Assembly (NCBI GenBank): GCA_949373265.1
Contig: CASICT010000036.1
Location: forward strand, 1-21,947
Direction of reading: 5' to 3'
Length of the DNA stretch: 21,947 nucleotides
From: Candidatus Poseidoniaceae archaeon
GTDB taxonomy: Archaea; Thermoplasmatota; Poseidoniia; Poseidoniales; Poseidoniaceae
Part shown: positions 1 through 8,990 of the stretch, piece after piece
How the letters are laid out: each line of letters starts with the position of its first letter
Position numbering within the stretch: position 1 is the first letter of the stretch
Position numbers and translations under genes: made by a program
Notes under the pieces: generated by a model
Told to the model about the DNA's origin: nothing
Database searches by the model: none
Seen by the model: only the letters and a program-made list of their open reading frames with translations

Positions 1-1
1 G

Positions 2-178
2 AGTTTCAGACTAACAGTTCTCTGTGCTACGGTTTTACTTGCTGCAAAGTTGCTAATAGATGCTTGGCTACTAGGGTGGGTAAAGACTCTGATGGAACAT
101 TACCCAGACTTAGATTTCTCTGACCCATATGGCGAATCCAGTCAAGTTGAAGATATCGTTTCCGAAACCGAGGCTTGA
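2..178 (+). CDS. C-terminal end of a membrane protein (5' end outside window)
   Basis: Frame 2 is open from the left edge to a TGA at 176-178 and gives 58 residues. The first half is a strongly hydrophobic stretch (LTVLCATVLLAAKLLIDAWL) that reads as a membrane-spanning helix. An acidic cytosolic-type tail follows and ends in VSETEA. The family cannot be named from this tail. The ORF matters because it overlaps the long upstream extension of the next gene, so that extension is unlikely to be translated. The stop lies 25 nt before the trm56 ATG, which suggests co-transcription. Its being a real gene is inferred from the coherent membrane helix plus charged tail. Confidence 0.55.
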   Translation, partial: SFRLTVLCATVLLAAKLLIDAWLLGWVKTLMEHYPDLDFSDPYGESSQVEDIVSETEA

Positions 179-203
179 AACGCAAAACCACTTCGCCTTA
201 ATC

Positions 204-746
204 ATGAGCGAGAGGCTTGATGTTCTGCGTCTGGGCTATCGTAGAGGTCGAGACCCTAGAATTACAACTCATCTCGCATTGGTTGCTAGAGCATTAGGAG
301 CCGATGGCTTCCTATTAGCAGGCGATGACGATCAGGGGATGTTTGATAACTTAAATTCTGTAAGTGAAAGATTTGGAGGAGTCTTAGAAACAGCCCATGT
401 TAGTGGTTTAGGCCATCTTCGTCGTCATGTAGAAGAAGGTGGAGTCGCAGTCCACCTGACCATGTACGGTGAACCATTTAGACAAGCAATTCCTAAGATT
501 CGTAGAGATAAACCTCTGTTGATTGTAGTTGGAGGGGCGAAAGTACCAGGTGATGTTTACAAGATGTGTCAACACAATGTCGCTGTTGGTAATCAACCGC
601 ATTCTGAAGTTGCGGCTCTTGCCCTTTTCATGGACGCATGGTTTGGAGAATCGGGAAGCGAACTACGTTTTGATGATGCTCGGCTAGTTATTGAAGGAAT
701 TAACGGTGGAAAGATAGTTCACGACAAAGCCGACGAAGAAGAGTAA
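204..746 (+). CDS. trm56: tRNA (cytidine(56)-2'-O)-methyltransferase, Trm56 (SPOUT family)
   Basis: This is the archaeal enzyme that 2'-O-methylates C56 in the T-loop of tRNA using S-adenosylmethionine. The protein opens with the family's typical N-terminus (DVLRLGYRRGRDPRITTH, then LVARALGADG). The C-terminal half carries the SPOUT knot region, seen as IVVGGAKVPGDVY followed by NVAVGNQPHSEVAALALFMD. I chose ATG 204 (180 aa) because family members begin a few residues before the VLRLGxR motif, and because the longer reading from 129 would overlap the end of the upstream gene by 50 nt. No clear SD precedes 204. It is the second gene of a tight pair with the membrane protein. The identification is firm and the start fairly so. 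Confidence 0.9.
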   Translation: MSERLDVLRLGYRRGRDPRITTHLALVARALGADGFLLAGDDDQGMFDNLNSVSERFGGVLETAHVSGLGHLRRHVEEGGVAVHLTMYGEPFRQAIPKIRRDKPLLIVVGGAKVPGDVYKMCQHNVAVGNQPHSEVAALALFMDAWFGESGSELRFDDARLVIEGINGGKIVHDKADEEE

Positions 747-838
747 GTTTAGTAGTGCTTACTTGTACCCAGTGTATCACTTAATCCGAGCCCCTCGTGT
801 GCGGGTGTGCTCACGCGAGTTCTTCTGGGCCGTTGCCA

Positions 839-2155
839 ATGATTATGACCCCTATTCAAGCAGCATTTTCGATGTCGGGTGAGTGGTCTCAGAAAGGAGA
901 TACTTCTCTTGGCGACCGATTGCTCTTAGTTGATGCAACAGATGAGATTGCATCAGGTGCGACAATTCCTGAAAACGCTTCTGGAAATGGAGTTCTTTTA
1001 CTAGCGGATGGTAGTCGCTTTACTGGGCAATTATTTGGTGCTAAATCCTGGGGTGAAGGTGAACTTGTATTCACAACTGGAATGACTGGATATCAAGAAT
1101 CTCTTACCGACCCATCCTTTGCAGGTCAGATACTGACATTCACCTATCCATTGATTGGGAATTATGGAATACATGCAAGAACCAGTGAGTCTGCAGGCGT
1201 TTGGCCCCGTGGAGTAGTGGTTCGACATGCTATGAAAAACCCAGATCATCGTGATTCTATCGCTAGCATTAGTGATTTCCTTGCATTCCATAACGTTCCT
1301 GGAATTGAAGAAATCGATACAAGGGCCATTACCAGAAGAGTTCGTGAGCATGGATGCGTTCTCTGTGTTTTCGGACCTATTGAAGATGAAGAAAATCTGA
1401 AGGCACATCTAGACCAGATGACATCGCCAGAGTTAGAAGATTTGGTAGAGCAAGTGTCCATCAATGAGCCAGTTATTGTCAATGAGGGCGCAGTAGATGC
1501 AATTGGCAAACCATTGCCGCGTATTGCTGCAATTGATTGTGGCATTAAATACAATATTTTGCGTAGTCTATGTTGTGAATTCGAAGTGGTTTGGTGCCCT
1601 CCTAGCACCACATTTGAACAAGCTAAATCCTTTGGAATTGTAGCATTGTTTTGTTCCAATGGTCCCGGTGACCCTGCGCATCCGGGACATGCTACAATGG
1701 CAAGAAATACTCTTGCAGAGGCGGTTAAGGCAAATATTCCTGTTATGGGTATTTGTCTAGGCCATCAACTGTTAGGTCTTGCAAGTGGTTTGCAAACTTA
1801 CAAGATGAGGTATGGCCATCGTGGAGCAAATCAGCCATGTATTGATTTAGAAAATGGACGGGTTTGGATAACTAGTCAAAATCATGGGTTTGCTGTAGCG
1901 GACCCTGATGCGGGTATGCTTGCTGCTCATCCGTCAGGGGCTTGCTCTCCACCTAGTGAGAATTTACACGGGGCGCAAGCAAAGGTTCGTTTCGTCAACG
2001 CGAATGACCGTACCGTGGAAGGCCTAGATTTAGTTGACAAGCCTGTTTTCACTGTTCAATTCCACCCAGAAGCAGCACCTGGTCCACATGATGCATATCC
2101 CCTCTTTGCTAGATTCAGAGAACTTGTCGATACTCATTATGGAGGTGGAAAATAA
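839..2155 (+). CDS. carA: Carbamoyl-phosphate synthase small (glutamine amidotransferase) subunit
   Basis: CarA hydrolyses glutamine and channels ammonia to CarB for carbamoyl phosphate, the precursor of pyrimidines and arginine. The CPSase small-chain N-domain begins at VLLLADGSRFTGQLFG and continues through VFTTGMTGYQESLTDPS. The class I amidotransferase domain follows, with GICLGHQ holding the catalytic Cys (about residue 306 from this start) and the His-Glu pair in VQFHPEAAPGPHDA. The start is uncertain. The frame is open from a GTG at 797, with ATGs at 839, 845 and 872, none with a good SD. Any of these leaves a 40-60 residue N-terminal extension ahead of the usual CarA start. The TAA overlaps the carB ATG (TAATG), so the two subunits are translationally coupled. 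Confidence 0.95.
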   Translation: MIMTPIQAAFSMSGEWSQKGDTSLGDRLLLVDATDEIASGATIPENASGNGVLLLADGSRFTGQLFGAKSWGEGELVFTTGMTGYQESLTDPSFAGQILTFTYPLIGNYGIHARTSESAGVWPRGVVVRHAMKNPDHRDSIASISDFLAFHNVPGIEEIDTRAITRRVREHGCVLCVFGPIEDEENLKAHLDQMTSPELEDLVEQVSINEPVIVNEGAVDAIGKPLPRIAAIDCGIKYNILRSLCCEFEVVWCPPSTTFEQAKSFGIVALFCSNGPGDPAHPGHATMARNTLAEAVKANIPVMGICLGHQLLGLASGLQTYKMRYGHRGANQPCIDLENGRVWITSQNHGFAVADPDAGMLAAHPSGACSPPSENLHGAQAKVRFVNANDRTVEGLDLVDKPVFTVQFHPEAAPGPHDAYPLFARFRELVDTHYGGGK

Positions 2156-5100
2156 TGCCACGCAGAGAGGACTTGAAAACGATTCTTGTTCTTGGCTCTG
2201 GGCCAATAAAGATTGGACAAGCCGCAGAGTTTGACTTCTCAGGTTCTCAAGCAGTCCAGGCCTTACGAGAAGATGGTTACAAAGTAATTTTAGTCAACTC
2301 TAATCCTGCTACTATCCAGAATGACCCTGAAATGGCAGATGTAGTGTATATCGAGCCACTTCTTCCTGCTACGATAAAACGAATTATGGAAATCGAGCGC
2401 CCTGATGCTTTACTTGCAGGAATGGGTGGTCAAACCGCTTTGAATATTGCAAGTGAATTAGCACATGCAGGTGTTCTTGATGATTTAGGAATCGAACTGA
2501 TAGGTTCAGACCTAGATGCAATCGATAAGGCAGAGGATAGGGACTTATTCAACAAAGTGTGTCAAGAAATAGATTTACCAATTTCTGATGCAATAGCATG
2601 TAATTCAATGGAAGATGTGTTGTCTGCGGCTGATGTATTGGGTAGTTGGCCAATTCTAATCCGCCCTGCTTTTACCCTTGGCGGCCTTGGAGGGGGAACT
2701 GCTTGGAATACAGGGGAGTTGGTGGAGATTGCAACTCTCGGCCTTAGGAATAGCAGAATCGGGCAGGTTTTGATCGAAGAAAGTATTCTTGGATGGCAAG
2801 AATATGAGTATGAGGTCATGCGAGATAATGCAGATAATGCAACTATCGTTTGTACTATGGAGAATATTGACCCAATGGGTGTCCATACAGGAGAATCAAC
2901 AGTTGTTGCTCCAGTGCAGTCACTTTCTGATAGAGACCACATGCAATTGAGAGACATGTCTCTTTCATTGATTCGCAAACTGAATATCAAGGGTGGATGT
3001 AATGTCCAATTCGCAGTTAATCAATCAACAGGCGAAGTTAGAGTGATAGAAGTAAATCCACGTGTATCACGTTCATCAGCACTAGCTTCTAAGGCCACGG
3101 GCTATCCTATTGCAAGAATGGCTGCCAAAATCGCAGTAGGCTATACTCTGGATGAATTACCAAACCCAATTACTGGTGAAGGTACAACAGCGGCTTTCGA
3201 ACCTACATTGGATTATTGTGTGGTGAAAATACCAAGATGGCCATTCGATAAATTCCGAACAGCAGACCGTACTCTTGGAACTTCAATGAAATCTACAGGG
3301 GAAGTTATGGCAATAGGTCGTTGTTTTGAAGAAGCATTCCTGAAAGCATGGGCTTCTCTAGAGCAAGGTGCACATTATCCGCGTCCGCTGACTAGGGCAG
3401 ACGAGTCTGAAGGCGAAGGAATGCTTGAAAGAGCCCATCAACAATTACCCGATAGCGTACTTGTTGACTGGTTAAGGATAGCGACCGATAGGAGAATGGG
3501 TGCCGTAATAGAGGCATTTAGAAGAGGATGGAGTATTGAGCAAGTTCACGAAATTACAAGGATTACAAGATGGTTCCTTTACGGATTCCAAAATATCGCA
3601 AACGTTGAAAATGAAATTGTAGCATTAGGCTCATCTCCAATTGAATTATCTTTGTCCAATCTACGCCGATGGAAGAGTTTAGGATTTAGTGACGCTCATA
3701 TCGCTGATGCTCTTTCAGGATTCCCTGCTTCGGGCTTGAAGAATGTAGATTCAGATCATGGGGAATTTGCTGTTATGAGTCGCCGTCATGCACTTTCAAT
3801 GCATCCTATCTTCAGGATGGTAGATTCTTGTGCAGCAGAATTTGCGGCTAAGACTCCTTACTATTATTCGACCTATGAGCCAAATGGTAATGCTGGTGTC
3901 GATATATTACCTAACCTAGAACAAAGAGTCAAGAAAAGGCAAGTTGTAATCGGTTCAGGTCCAATTCGTATCGGCCAAGGAATCGAATTTGACTATGGTT
4001 GTGTCCATGCTGTCAAGGCGATAAGAGAGGCTGGTATGGATGCTGTTTTGATGAATAACAATCCAGAGACCGTATCCACTGATTTCGACACATCAGACCG
4101 TTTATATTTCGAGCCATTAACTATAGAATGTGTGAGTGAAGTTCTGCTCCGTGAGGAGGCTCACGGAATATTATTACAGTTCGGCGGACAAACTGCAATC
4201 AATTTGGCTTTGCCTCTAGAATCAAGAATACCTGAACTTGGACTAGGTATTGAGATACTTGGAACCACTTGCGATAGTATTGATGAAGCAAGTGACAGGG
4301 AGAGATTCGAAGAGTTTGCAAAGCGAATCGGTGTTAAGATGCCAAGAGGTTCTACCGGAACAAGCGCAAATGATGTAAGAAATGCGGTTGAAGAAATAGG
4401 CTTCCCTGTCCTGATAAGGCCATCATATGTTCTTGGTGGAAGGGGTATGGAAATACTTGCTAATGATAAGCAATTAGAAGCCTACCTCAGTGAAGCATAC
4501 CTAGCGCCTGACAAACCGCTACTGGTAGATGAATATCTTGGCCATGCAATAGAGTTAGATGTTGATGCTGCAGCTGATGGCGAAGATGTATTGATTGGTG
4601 CTGTAATGGAGCATCTTGAAGAAGCCGGTATTCATTCAGGAGATTCGACTTGTTTTATTCCAACTCAGAATATTAGTGATGATATGCTTGTAAGAGTACG
4701 AGAACAAACTCGTAAAATCGGTCTTGGACTCAAAATTAAGGGTTGTTTCAATATCCAGTTCGCAATTCAGGGTGATAATTTGTATTGCCTCGAGGTCAAC
4801 CCTCGAAGTAGCCGTACTGTGCCGTTTGTGGCTAAAGCAACAGGGGTTCCAATGGCTAGAATTGCAGCGAGAGTAACTTTGGGTATTCCACTTGCGGCAC
4901 AAGAAATCCCAGTGCCTACTTCTGGGCATGTAGCGGTTAAAGCCCCTGTATTCCCATTCATCAAGTTACAAGGTCTCGACCCAGCGCCTGGACCTGAGAT
5001 GAAATCAACAGGAGAGGTATACGGCTCTGATGTCAGGGCAGATGTTGCCTATCTCAAAGCCCGTTTAGCAACCGAAATACCGGTTGCTGTCGAAGGAGGC

Positions 5101-5490
5101 GCCTACTTTACAGTTAGAGATGAAGACAAAGAGGATCTAGTTCCAATCGCTAGAGGACTGTTCGAAATGGGCTTCATCATCTATGCGACTCCCGGTACAG
5201 CCGATGTGCTAAGGGCTAATGGTGTCGAGGTCAAAACCGTCTATAGAATAGCAGATAGGATGCACCCCGATGCATTGGATTTAATGCGTACAGACCAGGT
5301 TTCATTCATTGTAAATGTGCCAACCATTTCGGGTGGCGCTGTTAGAGATGGAAACATGATGAGGAGGTTAGCAGTTGAAATGAATATACCATTCGTAACT
5401 ACTATCTCAGGTGCTAAAATGGAAGTATCTGCTATTCGTGCAATGAGAGAAGTTGACCTTCAACCAATGAAGTTGAAGGTAAATTACTGA
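2155..5490 (+). CDS. carB: Carbamoyl-phosphate synthase large subunit
   Basis: The protein has 1111 residues, complete and slightly longer than the usual ~1070. Two tandem ATP-grasp halves are evident. The first starts at VLGSGPIKIGQAAEFDFSGS, with GGQTALN, RPAFTLGGLGGG and EVNPRVSRSSALASKATGYP. The second starts near residue 600 with VIGSGPIRIGQGIEFDYG, then LLQFGGQTAINLA, IRPSYVLGGRGM and EVNPRSSRTVPFVAKATGVP. The C-terminal MGS-like allosteric region follows MKSTGEVYGSD and ends in VPTISGGAVRDG and a short tail. It makes carbamoyl phosphate from bicarbonate, two ATP and CarA-derived ammonia. GGAGGTG lies 7 nt before the ATG. The TGA abuts the stop of the convergent gene with no gap. The frame is intact over 3.3 kb, in contrast to nrdB. 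Confidence 0.97.
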   Translation: MPRREDLKTILVLGSGPIKIGQAAEFDFSGSQAVQALREDGYKVILVNSNPATIQNDPEMADVVYIEPLLPATIKRIMEIERPDALLAGMGGQTALNIASELAHAGVLDDLGIELIGSDLDAIDKAEDRDLFNKVCQEIDLPISDAIACNSMEDVLSAADVLGSWPILIRPAFTLGGLGGGTAWNTGELVEIATLGLRNSRIGQVLIEESILGWQEYEYEVMRDNADNATIVCTMENIDPMGVHTGESTVVAPVQSLSDRDHMQLRDMSLSLIRKLNIKGGCNVQFAVNQSTGEVRVIEVNPRVSRSSALASKATGYPIARMAAKIAVGYTLDELPNPITGEGTTAAFEPTLDYCVVKIPRWPFDKFRTADRTLGTSMKSTGEVMAIGRCFEEAFLKAWASLEQGAHYPRPLTRADESEGEGMLERAHQQLPDSVLVDWLRIATDRRMGAVIEAFRRGWSIEQVHEITRITRWFLYGFQNIANVENEIVALGSSPIELSLSNLRRWKSLGFSDAHIADALSGFPASGLKNVDSDHGEFAVMSRRHALSMHPIFRMVDSCAAEFAAKTPYYYSTYEPNGNAGVDILPNLEQRVKKRQVVIGSGPIRIGQGIEFDYGCVHAVKAIREAGMDAVLMNNNPETVSTDFDTSDRLYFEPLTIECVSEVLLREEAHGILLQFGGQTAINLALPLESRIPELGLGIEILGTTCDSIDEASDRERFEEFAKRIGVKMPRGSTGTSANDVRNAVEEIGFPVLIRPSYVLGGRGMEILANDKQLEAYLSEAYLAPDKPLLVDEYLGHAIELDVDAAADGEDVLIGAVMEHLEEAGIHSGDSTCFIPTQNISDDMLVRVREQTRKIGLGLKIKGCFNIQFAIQGDNLYCLEVNPRSSRTVPFVAKATGVPMARIAARVTLGIPLAAQEIPVPTSGHVAVKAPVFPFIKLQGLDPAPGPEMKSTGEVYGSDVRADVAYLKARLATEIPVAVEGGAYFTVRDEDKEDLVPIARGLFEMGFIIYATPGTADVLRANGVEVKTVYRIADRMHPDALDLMRTDQVSFIVNVPTISGGAVRDGNMMRRLAVEMNIPFVTTISGAKMEVSAIRAMREVDLQPMKLKVNY

Positions 5491-6708
5491 TCAACACGCA
5501 TCGTATGCTTCGATGATGTACTGTGTGAATGGGCTAGTCCAAGCCAACTCACTGATTCCATCACTTCCTTCGGAATCATAGACTCTAACAACGTCTTGAA
5601 CACGGACATTTCCTTCAGTAGACCTTGCAACAATGGTCTTCGGCTTCAATACCTTTCCAGTACCATGCGGGTCGAATACAGTGTCAAGTGCATCTGCTAA
5701 GAACCAATCAGCCTTGTCTGCTGCCTTTCCTTCGAAGGTTTTCTTTGGTCGCTTTGCCCCAAATAGTCCACCTGCCTTTTTCTTAGGTGCAGTTGCGTTA
5801 GACTTCTGTGGGGCTGGCTTCTTTGGAGTAGACTTTTTCTTATTGGAAGGAGCAGTTTCTTTCTTTTCTTCTTTAGGACTTTCTTTGGAGGCGACACTTC
5901 GACCTTCCATTTCTGCTTCCATCTCTTTACGAATCTGCTTCTCGAGTTTCTTGATAATCTCTTTCTCATCTACTGTTTTAGCGTTCTTCTTCATGCTCTC
6001 TATTACAGTAAGGTAGTGTGATGCTACTTGAATCAATGCAGTTTCCATACTCGCTTCAAGTTGCATTGAAACAACATCGCCAGATGAATCTCTCCACTTT
6101 CTCCATTGGAGCATTGTATTGGCGTGAATATCTGAGCCACACTTTGGACAAAATGATCTCTTTGGAGGCTTCAATACAGGTATTGAACGCATAGCTTCAG
6201 GGTCAATACCCTCGTGTTCTCCACTAGATACATCGTGAATGTGAGTACTTGCTTCCATTCCTAAATCCATCGCATCTCGAAATAGGCCTTCTGAAAGGTC
6301 TAGAGTTCCCTTTTGCACAAGGACCCATCCATCTGTTCCTCGAACGGTTGCTCTTACAGCAGCCGCCGCAGCAGCTGATTCACCGAACTGATAATTTTTG
6401 AATGCATGATCATCTTCACTAGACTCTCCAGCAGCAAAATCCTCTCCAATATCGACCTCATCACCATCAGCAGGTGCTGCTATTCCTAGTAGAATTGGAT
6501 TAGCGCCATCTTCAACCTTAGCAATCATGTCAAATTTCTCTGCCATTGAGAGGTCATCACGGGTTCTTATGACGTCCTTTAATTGATTCAAATCATGACC
6601 TGTTGCCGTTATTGGACCTCTGACTGTTAGGTCGTTGCCACAAGACAAACAAAACTTCGAAGCAGGTTCGACCCCAGCCTCACAACTGGGACAATATACT
6701 CCGCCCAT
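5491..6708 (-). CDS. Zinc-ribbon protein with coiled coil and Lys/Pro/Ala-rich linker, function unknown
   Basis: The N-terminus is a CxxC zinc ribbon (YCPSCEAGVEPASKFCLSCG), and a second CxxC (FCPKCGSDIHAN) lies near the middle. Next come a predicted coiled coil of alternating Lys/Glu (around EKEIIKKLEKQIRKEMEAEM) and a roughly 60-residue Lys/Pro/Ala/Ser-rich basic linker resembling histone H1 or nucleic-acid-binding tails. A folded C-terminal segment contains DWFLADALDTVFDPHGTGKV. I prefer ATG 6708 to the upstream TTG at 6738: it starts two codons before the ribbon, and a TATA-like element at 6758-6764 would put the transcript start between the two. There are no membrane segments, so it is probably cytosolic. 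I do not recognise the family. It follows lysS with a 79-nt gap that includes its own promoter candidate. Confidence 0.8.
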   Translation of the reverse strand: MGGVYCPSCEAGVEPASKFCLSCGNDLTVRGPITATGHDLNQLKDVIRTRDDLSMAEKFDMIAKVEDGANPILLGIAAPADGDEVDIGEDFAAGESSEDDHAFKNYQFGESAAAAAAVRATVRGTDGWVLVQKGTLDLSEGLFRDAMDLGMEASTHIHDVSSGEHEGIDPEAMRSIPVLKPPKRSFCPKCGSDIHANTMLQWRKWRDSSGDVVSMQLEASMETALIQVASHYLTVIESMKKNAKTVDEKEIIKKLEKQIRKEMEAEMEGRSVASKESPKEEKKETAPSNKKKSTPKKPAPQKSNATAPKKKAGGLFGAKRPKKTFEGKAADKADWFLADALDTVFDPHGTGKVLKPKTIVARSTEGNVRVQDVVRVYDSEGSDGISELAWTSPFTQYIIEAYDAC

Positions 6709-6755
6709 GATACGACAGAAACCCCCGCTACCTTTCAATCGAACGGTGCAGACAC

Positions 6756-6766
6756 ACTTTATTTGG
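6756..6766 (-). promoter_or_regulatory. Candidate TATA/BRE promoter for the zinc-ribbon gene
   Basis: On the minus strand, CACCAAATAAAG reads as a short AC-rich BRE-like lead-in followed by AAATAAA. It lies 25-30 nt upstream of about 6733, which would give a short leader before the ATG at 6708 and exclude the TTG at 6738 as a start. This is inferred from spacing alone. Confidence 0.35.
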
Positions 6767-6787
6767 TGAATTTAGGTATTTGTTGAG

Positions 6788-8293
6788 TTAGCCGAGCAAT
6801 TTCAGAACATGGTTTCGTTCTAATTCTGCTAAAATGGGTGCTAATCTAGGGCCTTTTTCAACACCCAGTATTGCCAGATATAGTGTCCTATAACCTTCTT
6901 TAGCACCGATTTGATTATCCTTAAATGCCGATGAAATCGCTTCGCCAATAAACTTTGAATCCCAATTACAATCCGATAGTGAATTGGATAAGGATGCTGT
7001 AATTGCGGAATCTAATCCCGAATATGGCTCTTGTAGAACTTTAATTCGTAATTCTTCTGGGAAATGAACACCACTAATCCAATTGCGCATTCTCGATAAC
7101 CTATCACTCAAACTAGGACCAATGGTTTCTAGGATTTCTTCATCGCCTTTTACCTGAGCCAGCATTGCTAGGTGCCTGAAGGTGATAGGTGAGCGTTCTT
7201 TACTGCCAATTGCACTCATTCGTAAAGCTCCTTCTGCATCTTCAACAGCAACTTTCTGGCGCCTAGATAGATTTTCATCTGATAGTTCAGCATCGATATT
7301 GCGCGATGCAAGCCTTTCGTATTCATCAGCCAATTCAACCAATGACATTCCAGCATCAAATGTAATTGCTTTCTTAGGTTTAGTGGATGCGATGAGATAC
7401 CTGAGGATTTCGGGGGGAACCAATTCAAGGGCTTCTAGTGGCCCGATTGTATTTCCAGTTGAAGACGACATTGCTCCTTGTCCTTTCAACGAAATCCATT
7501 CATATACTAATGGATGAGGAGGTTCATCTCCAAATAATTTGGAAATTTCGATACCGGTTGAGTATGAGCCGCCAGCTGCACCATGATCTTTACCAAACGG
7601 TTCACAAGTTACTCCAACCCATCCCCATTTTGCAGGCCAATCGATTCTCCATGGTAACTTTCCTTCTGCTTTATTCAAATCAGATTTGCCAGGCTTCCCG
7701 TCTTGTTCCCAATGAACATACGGCCATTCATATCCTGTAACTGTAACCCCGTCTAGGCTACCATTATGTCCATATGGATTGAATGGGAACCAATCACTAG
7801 CAAGTTCGCGGCTACTTACTCGTTCAATTATTTCTCTGATTTCATCTGCCTTTTCGCATGCAATACGTGACTTTTCAGCGAATTCACCATTTGCGTAGGA
7901 GGTGTAATTGTCGATAATTCTTGGTCTAACATCTATTTGCTCTAGTGCAGCTAGGAATGGTTCTAGGAAATGCTGTGCATAACTTCGACCACCATTGGTT
8001 GGTTTTCCGTTTTCATCAGGAGCAGGAATTGTTGCTAGAGGGCAGCCAATGTACTGCTCGTATTCGTCAGAAAGAAATGAGTACACTTTTCTTAGAGGGT
8101 CTGCCGAATCTACAATAAATACCGATTCAGCATCCATTCCTGCATTCTTGCATGCTCTAGTTACCATGTCACCAGTAAGGATTTCTCTTAGGTGGCCAAT
8201 ATGGAATTCACCGCTGGGGGTAATACCTGAAGCGATAATGTGTTTATTTCCTCTTTTGGATAAGGTAAGTGCTGCAAAATCAGCCCAATGCAT
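6788..8293 (-). CDS. lysS: Lysyl-tRNA synthetase, class I
   Basis: The 501-residue protein is of class I type, found in most archaea and some bacteria, and charges tRNA-Lys. The N-terminus MHWADFAALTL is typical. The HIGH motif is intact at residues 31-34 (GEFHIGHLRE), and the KMSKS-equivalent is MSSSTGN at 275-281. In that loop the second lysine position holds Thr, whereas relatives I recall have MSSSKGN. WVGVTCEPFGKDH also fits the catalytic domain. I chose ATG 8293, not the TTG three bases upstream, because GAGGTG sits 7 nt before it. That SD overlaps the TGA of the upstream gfcR-like gene, so the two are probably co-transcribed and coupled. The frame is complete. Confidence 0.95.
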   Translation of the reverse strand: MHWADFAALTLSKRGNKHIIASGITPSGEFHIGHLREILTGDMVTRACKNAGMDAESVFIVDSADPLRKVYSFLSDEYEQYIGCPLATIPAPDENGKPTNGGRSYAQHFLEPFLAALEQIDVRPRIIDNYTSYANGEFAEKSRIACEKADEIREIIERVSSRELASDWFPFNPYGHNGSLDGVTVTGYEWPYVHWEQDGKPGKSDLNKAEGKLPWRIDWPAKWGWVGVTCEPFGKDHGAAGGSYSTGIEISKLFGDEPPHPLVYEWISLKGQGAMSSSTGNTIGPLEALELVPPEILRYLIASTKPKKAITFDAGMSLVELADEYERLASRNIDAELSDENLSRRQKVAVEDAEGALRMSAIGSKERSPITFRHLAMLAQVKGDEEILETIGPSLSDRLSRMRNWISGVHFPEELRIKVLQEPYSGLDSAITASLSNSLSDCNWDSKFIGEAISSAFKDNQIGAKEGYRTLYLAILGVEKGPRLAPILAELERNHVLKLLG

Positions 8294-8300
8294 CAAAGTT

Positions 8301-8306
8301 CACCTC
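8301..8306 (-). promoter_or_regulatory. Shine-Dalgarno site of lysS fused to the upstream stop codon
   Basis: GAGGTG on the minus strand lies 7 nt upstream of the lysS ATG and begins inside the TGA stop (8307-8305) of the preceding gene. It decides the lysS start. Confidence 0.75.
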
Positions 8307-8892
8307 AAACAACCGCTGCTCGAATAACTCCACGTAATGGGACATCATCGATTTCATTTCGTACAGTTTTGTTAACCAGTACCATACAAAGTGCGACTTC
8401 AGCACCAGATTCACGCATCAATTCAATCGTACGACCCATAGTAACTCCAGACGAAAGAACATCGTCGACGATAACAATCCTCTTGCCAGATACTTGGCCA
8501 TATTTGTTTGAAAGTGCTCCCTTTCCGGGCGCACCGTCTACATTTCTGTGAATTGCAACTTCGCATCCTAACTGACTGGCAACTTCGTTAGCAAATAGTA
8601 CTCCATTGATTGAAATACCTACTACAGTATCAATCATGTCTCCACATTCTTCAGATACTACATCTGCCATAATCGCACCAATCGCAGCAACTCTCTGTGG
8701 CCTTACTCCAATCGTTCTCCATCCTATTCTGACATCACGTGGTTTCTCTTCATTATTACTTCCTGCTAGAAGCCAAGAAATTGTGTCTTGTGATAATGAA
8801 AGTTCATCAGCGATTTGTTGTGAATTCAAACCCTCTTTGCGAAGATTACCTGCCATTGTACGCAGTTGTTCTATGCTCATTTCGGTCTCCAT
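8305..8892 (-). CDS. gfcR: GfcR-type transcriptional regulator with HTH and phosphoribosyltransferase domain (PyrE-like)
   Basis: A helix-turn-helix occupies about residues 8-45 (EGLNSQQIADELSLSQDTIS), and a type I PRTase fold follows with the PRPP loop VIVDDVLSSGVTMG at 140-153. This architecture matches archaeal proteins often annotated as orotate phosphoribosyltransferase-like and, in haloarchaea, studied as the regulator GfcR. The HTH makes a metabolite-sensing DNA-binding role more likely than orotate conversion, but PRTase activity cannot be excluded. ATG 8892 gives 195 aa. ATG 8880 is an alternative with GGAG 6 nt upstream. The promoter side holds two palindromes, consistent with autoregulation. 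Its position with lysS and within 3 kb of carAB hints at a link to nucleotide supply, which is inference. Confidence 0.85.
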   Translation of the reverse strand: METEMSIEQLRTMAGNLRKEGLNSQQIADELSLSQDTISWLLAGSNNEEKPRDVRIGWRTIGVRPQRVAAIGAIMADVVSEECGDMIDTVVGISINGVLFANEVASQLGCEVAIHRNVDGAPGKGALSNKYGQVSGKRIVIVDDVLSSGVTMGRTIELMRESGAEVALCMVLVNKTVRNEIDDVPLRGVIRAAVV

Positions 8893-8926
8893 GATATCAT
8901 TCGGGATGTCTATCAGACATCAAACC
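8891..8926. promoter_or_regulatory. Palindromic operator candidates between gfcR and aIF2-beta
   Basis: Two perfect palindromes lie next to the gfcR start: ATGATATCAT at 8891-8900, and GATGTCT-ATC-AGACATC at 8905-8921 (7-bp arms, 3-nt centre). The right arm with its flank, GACATCAAACC at 8916-8926, recurs inverted as GGTTTGATGTC at 8985-8995 over the aIF2-beta start. An AT-rich TTAACTAAA near 8931-8939 could serve as a TATA element. These sites would lie around the gfcR transcription start, suited to repression by GfcR itself. The repeats are seen directly and their function is inferred. Confidence 0.45.
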
Positions 8927-8990
8927 ATCGTTAACTAAACGCGGTAAGGGGCGGAAACCCTCAAATGGAGTGGACTCGGCGAAGGGTTTG

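Noticed and set aside
129..203. N-terminal extension of trm56 from 129
   Set aside because: It lies inside the 3' end of the upstream membrane-protein frame, and its translation is not family-like. ATG 204 matches the usual start.
1246..1659. 137-codon ORF antisense to carA
   Set aside because: It overlaps the well-supported carA frame and shows no recognisable motif.
2562..2990. 142-codon ORF antisense to carB
   Set aside because: Shadow of a conserved ATP-grasp region. Its product is low-complexity with no domain, and no start signal was found.
5633..6016. 127-codon plus-strand ORF rich in Phe and Ser
   Set aside because: Antisense shadow of the Lys-rich linker of the zinc-ribbon gene; Lys codons read in reverse give Phe and Leu.
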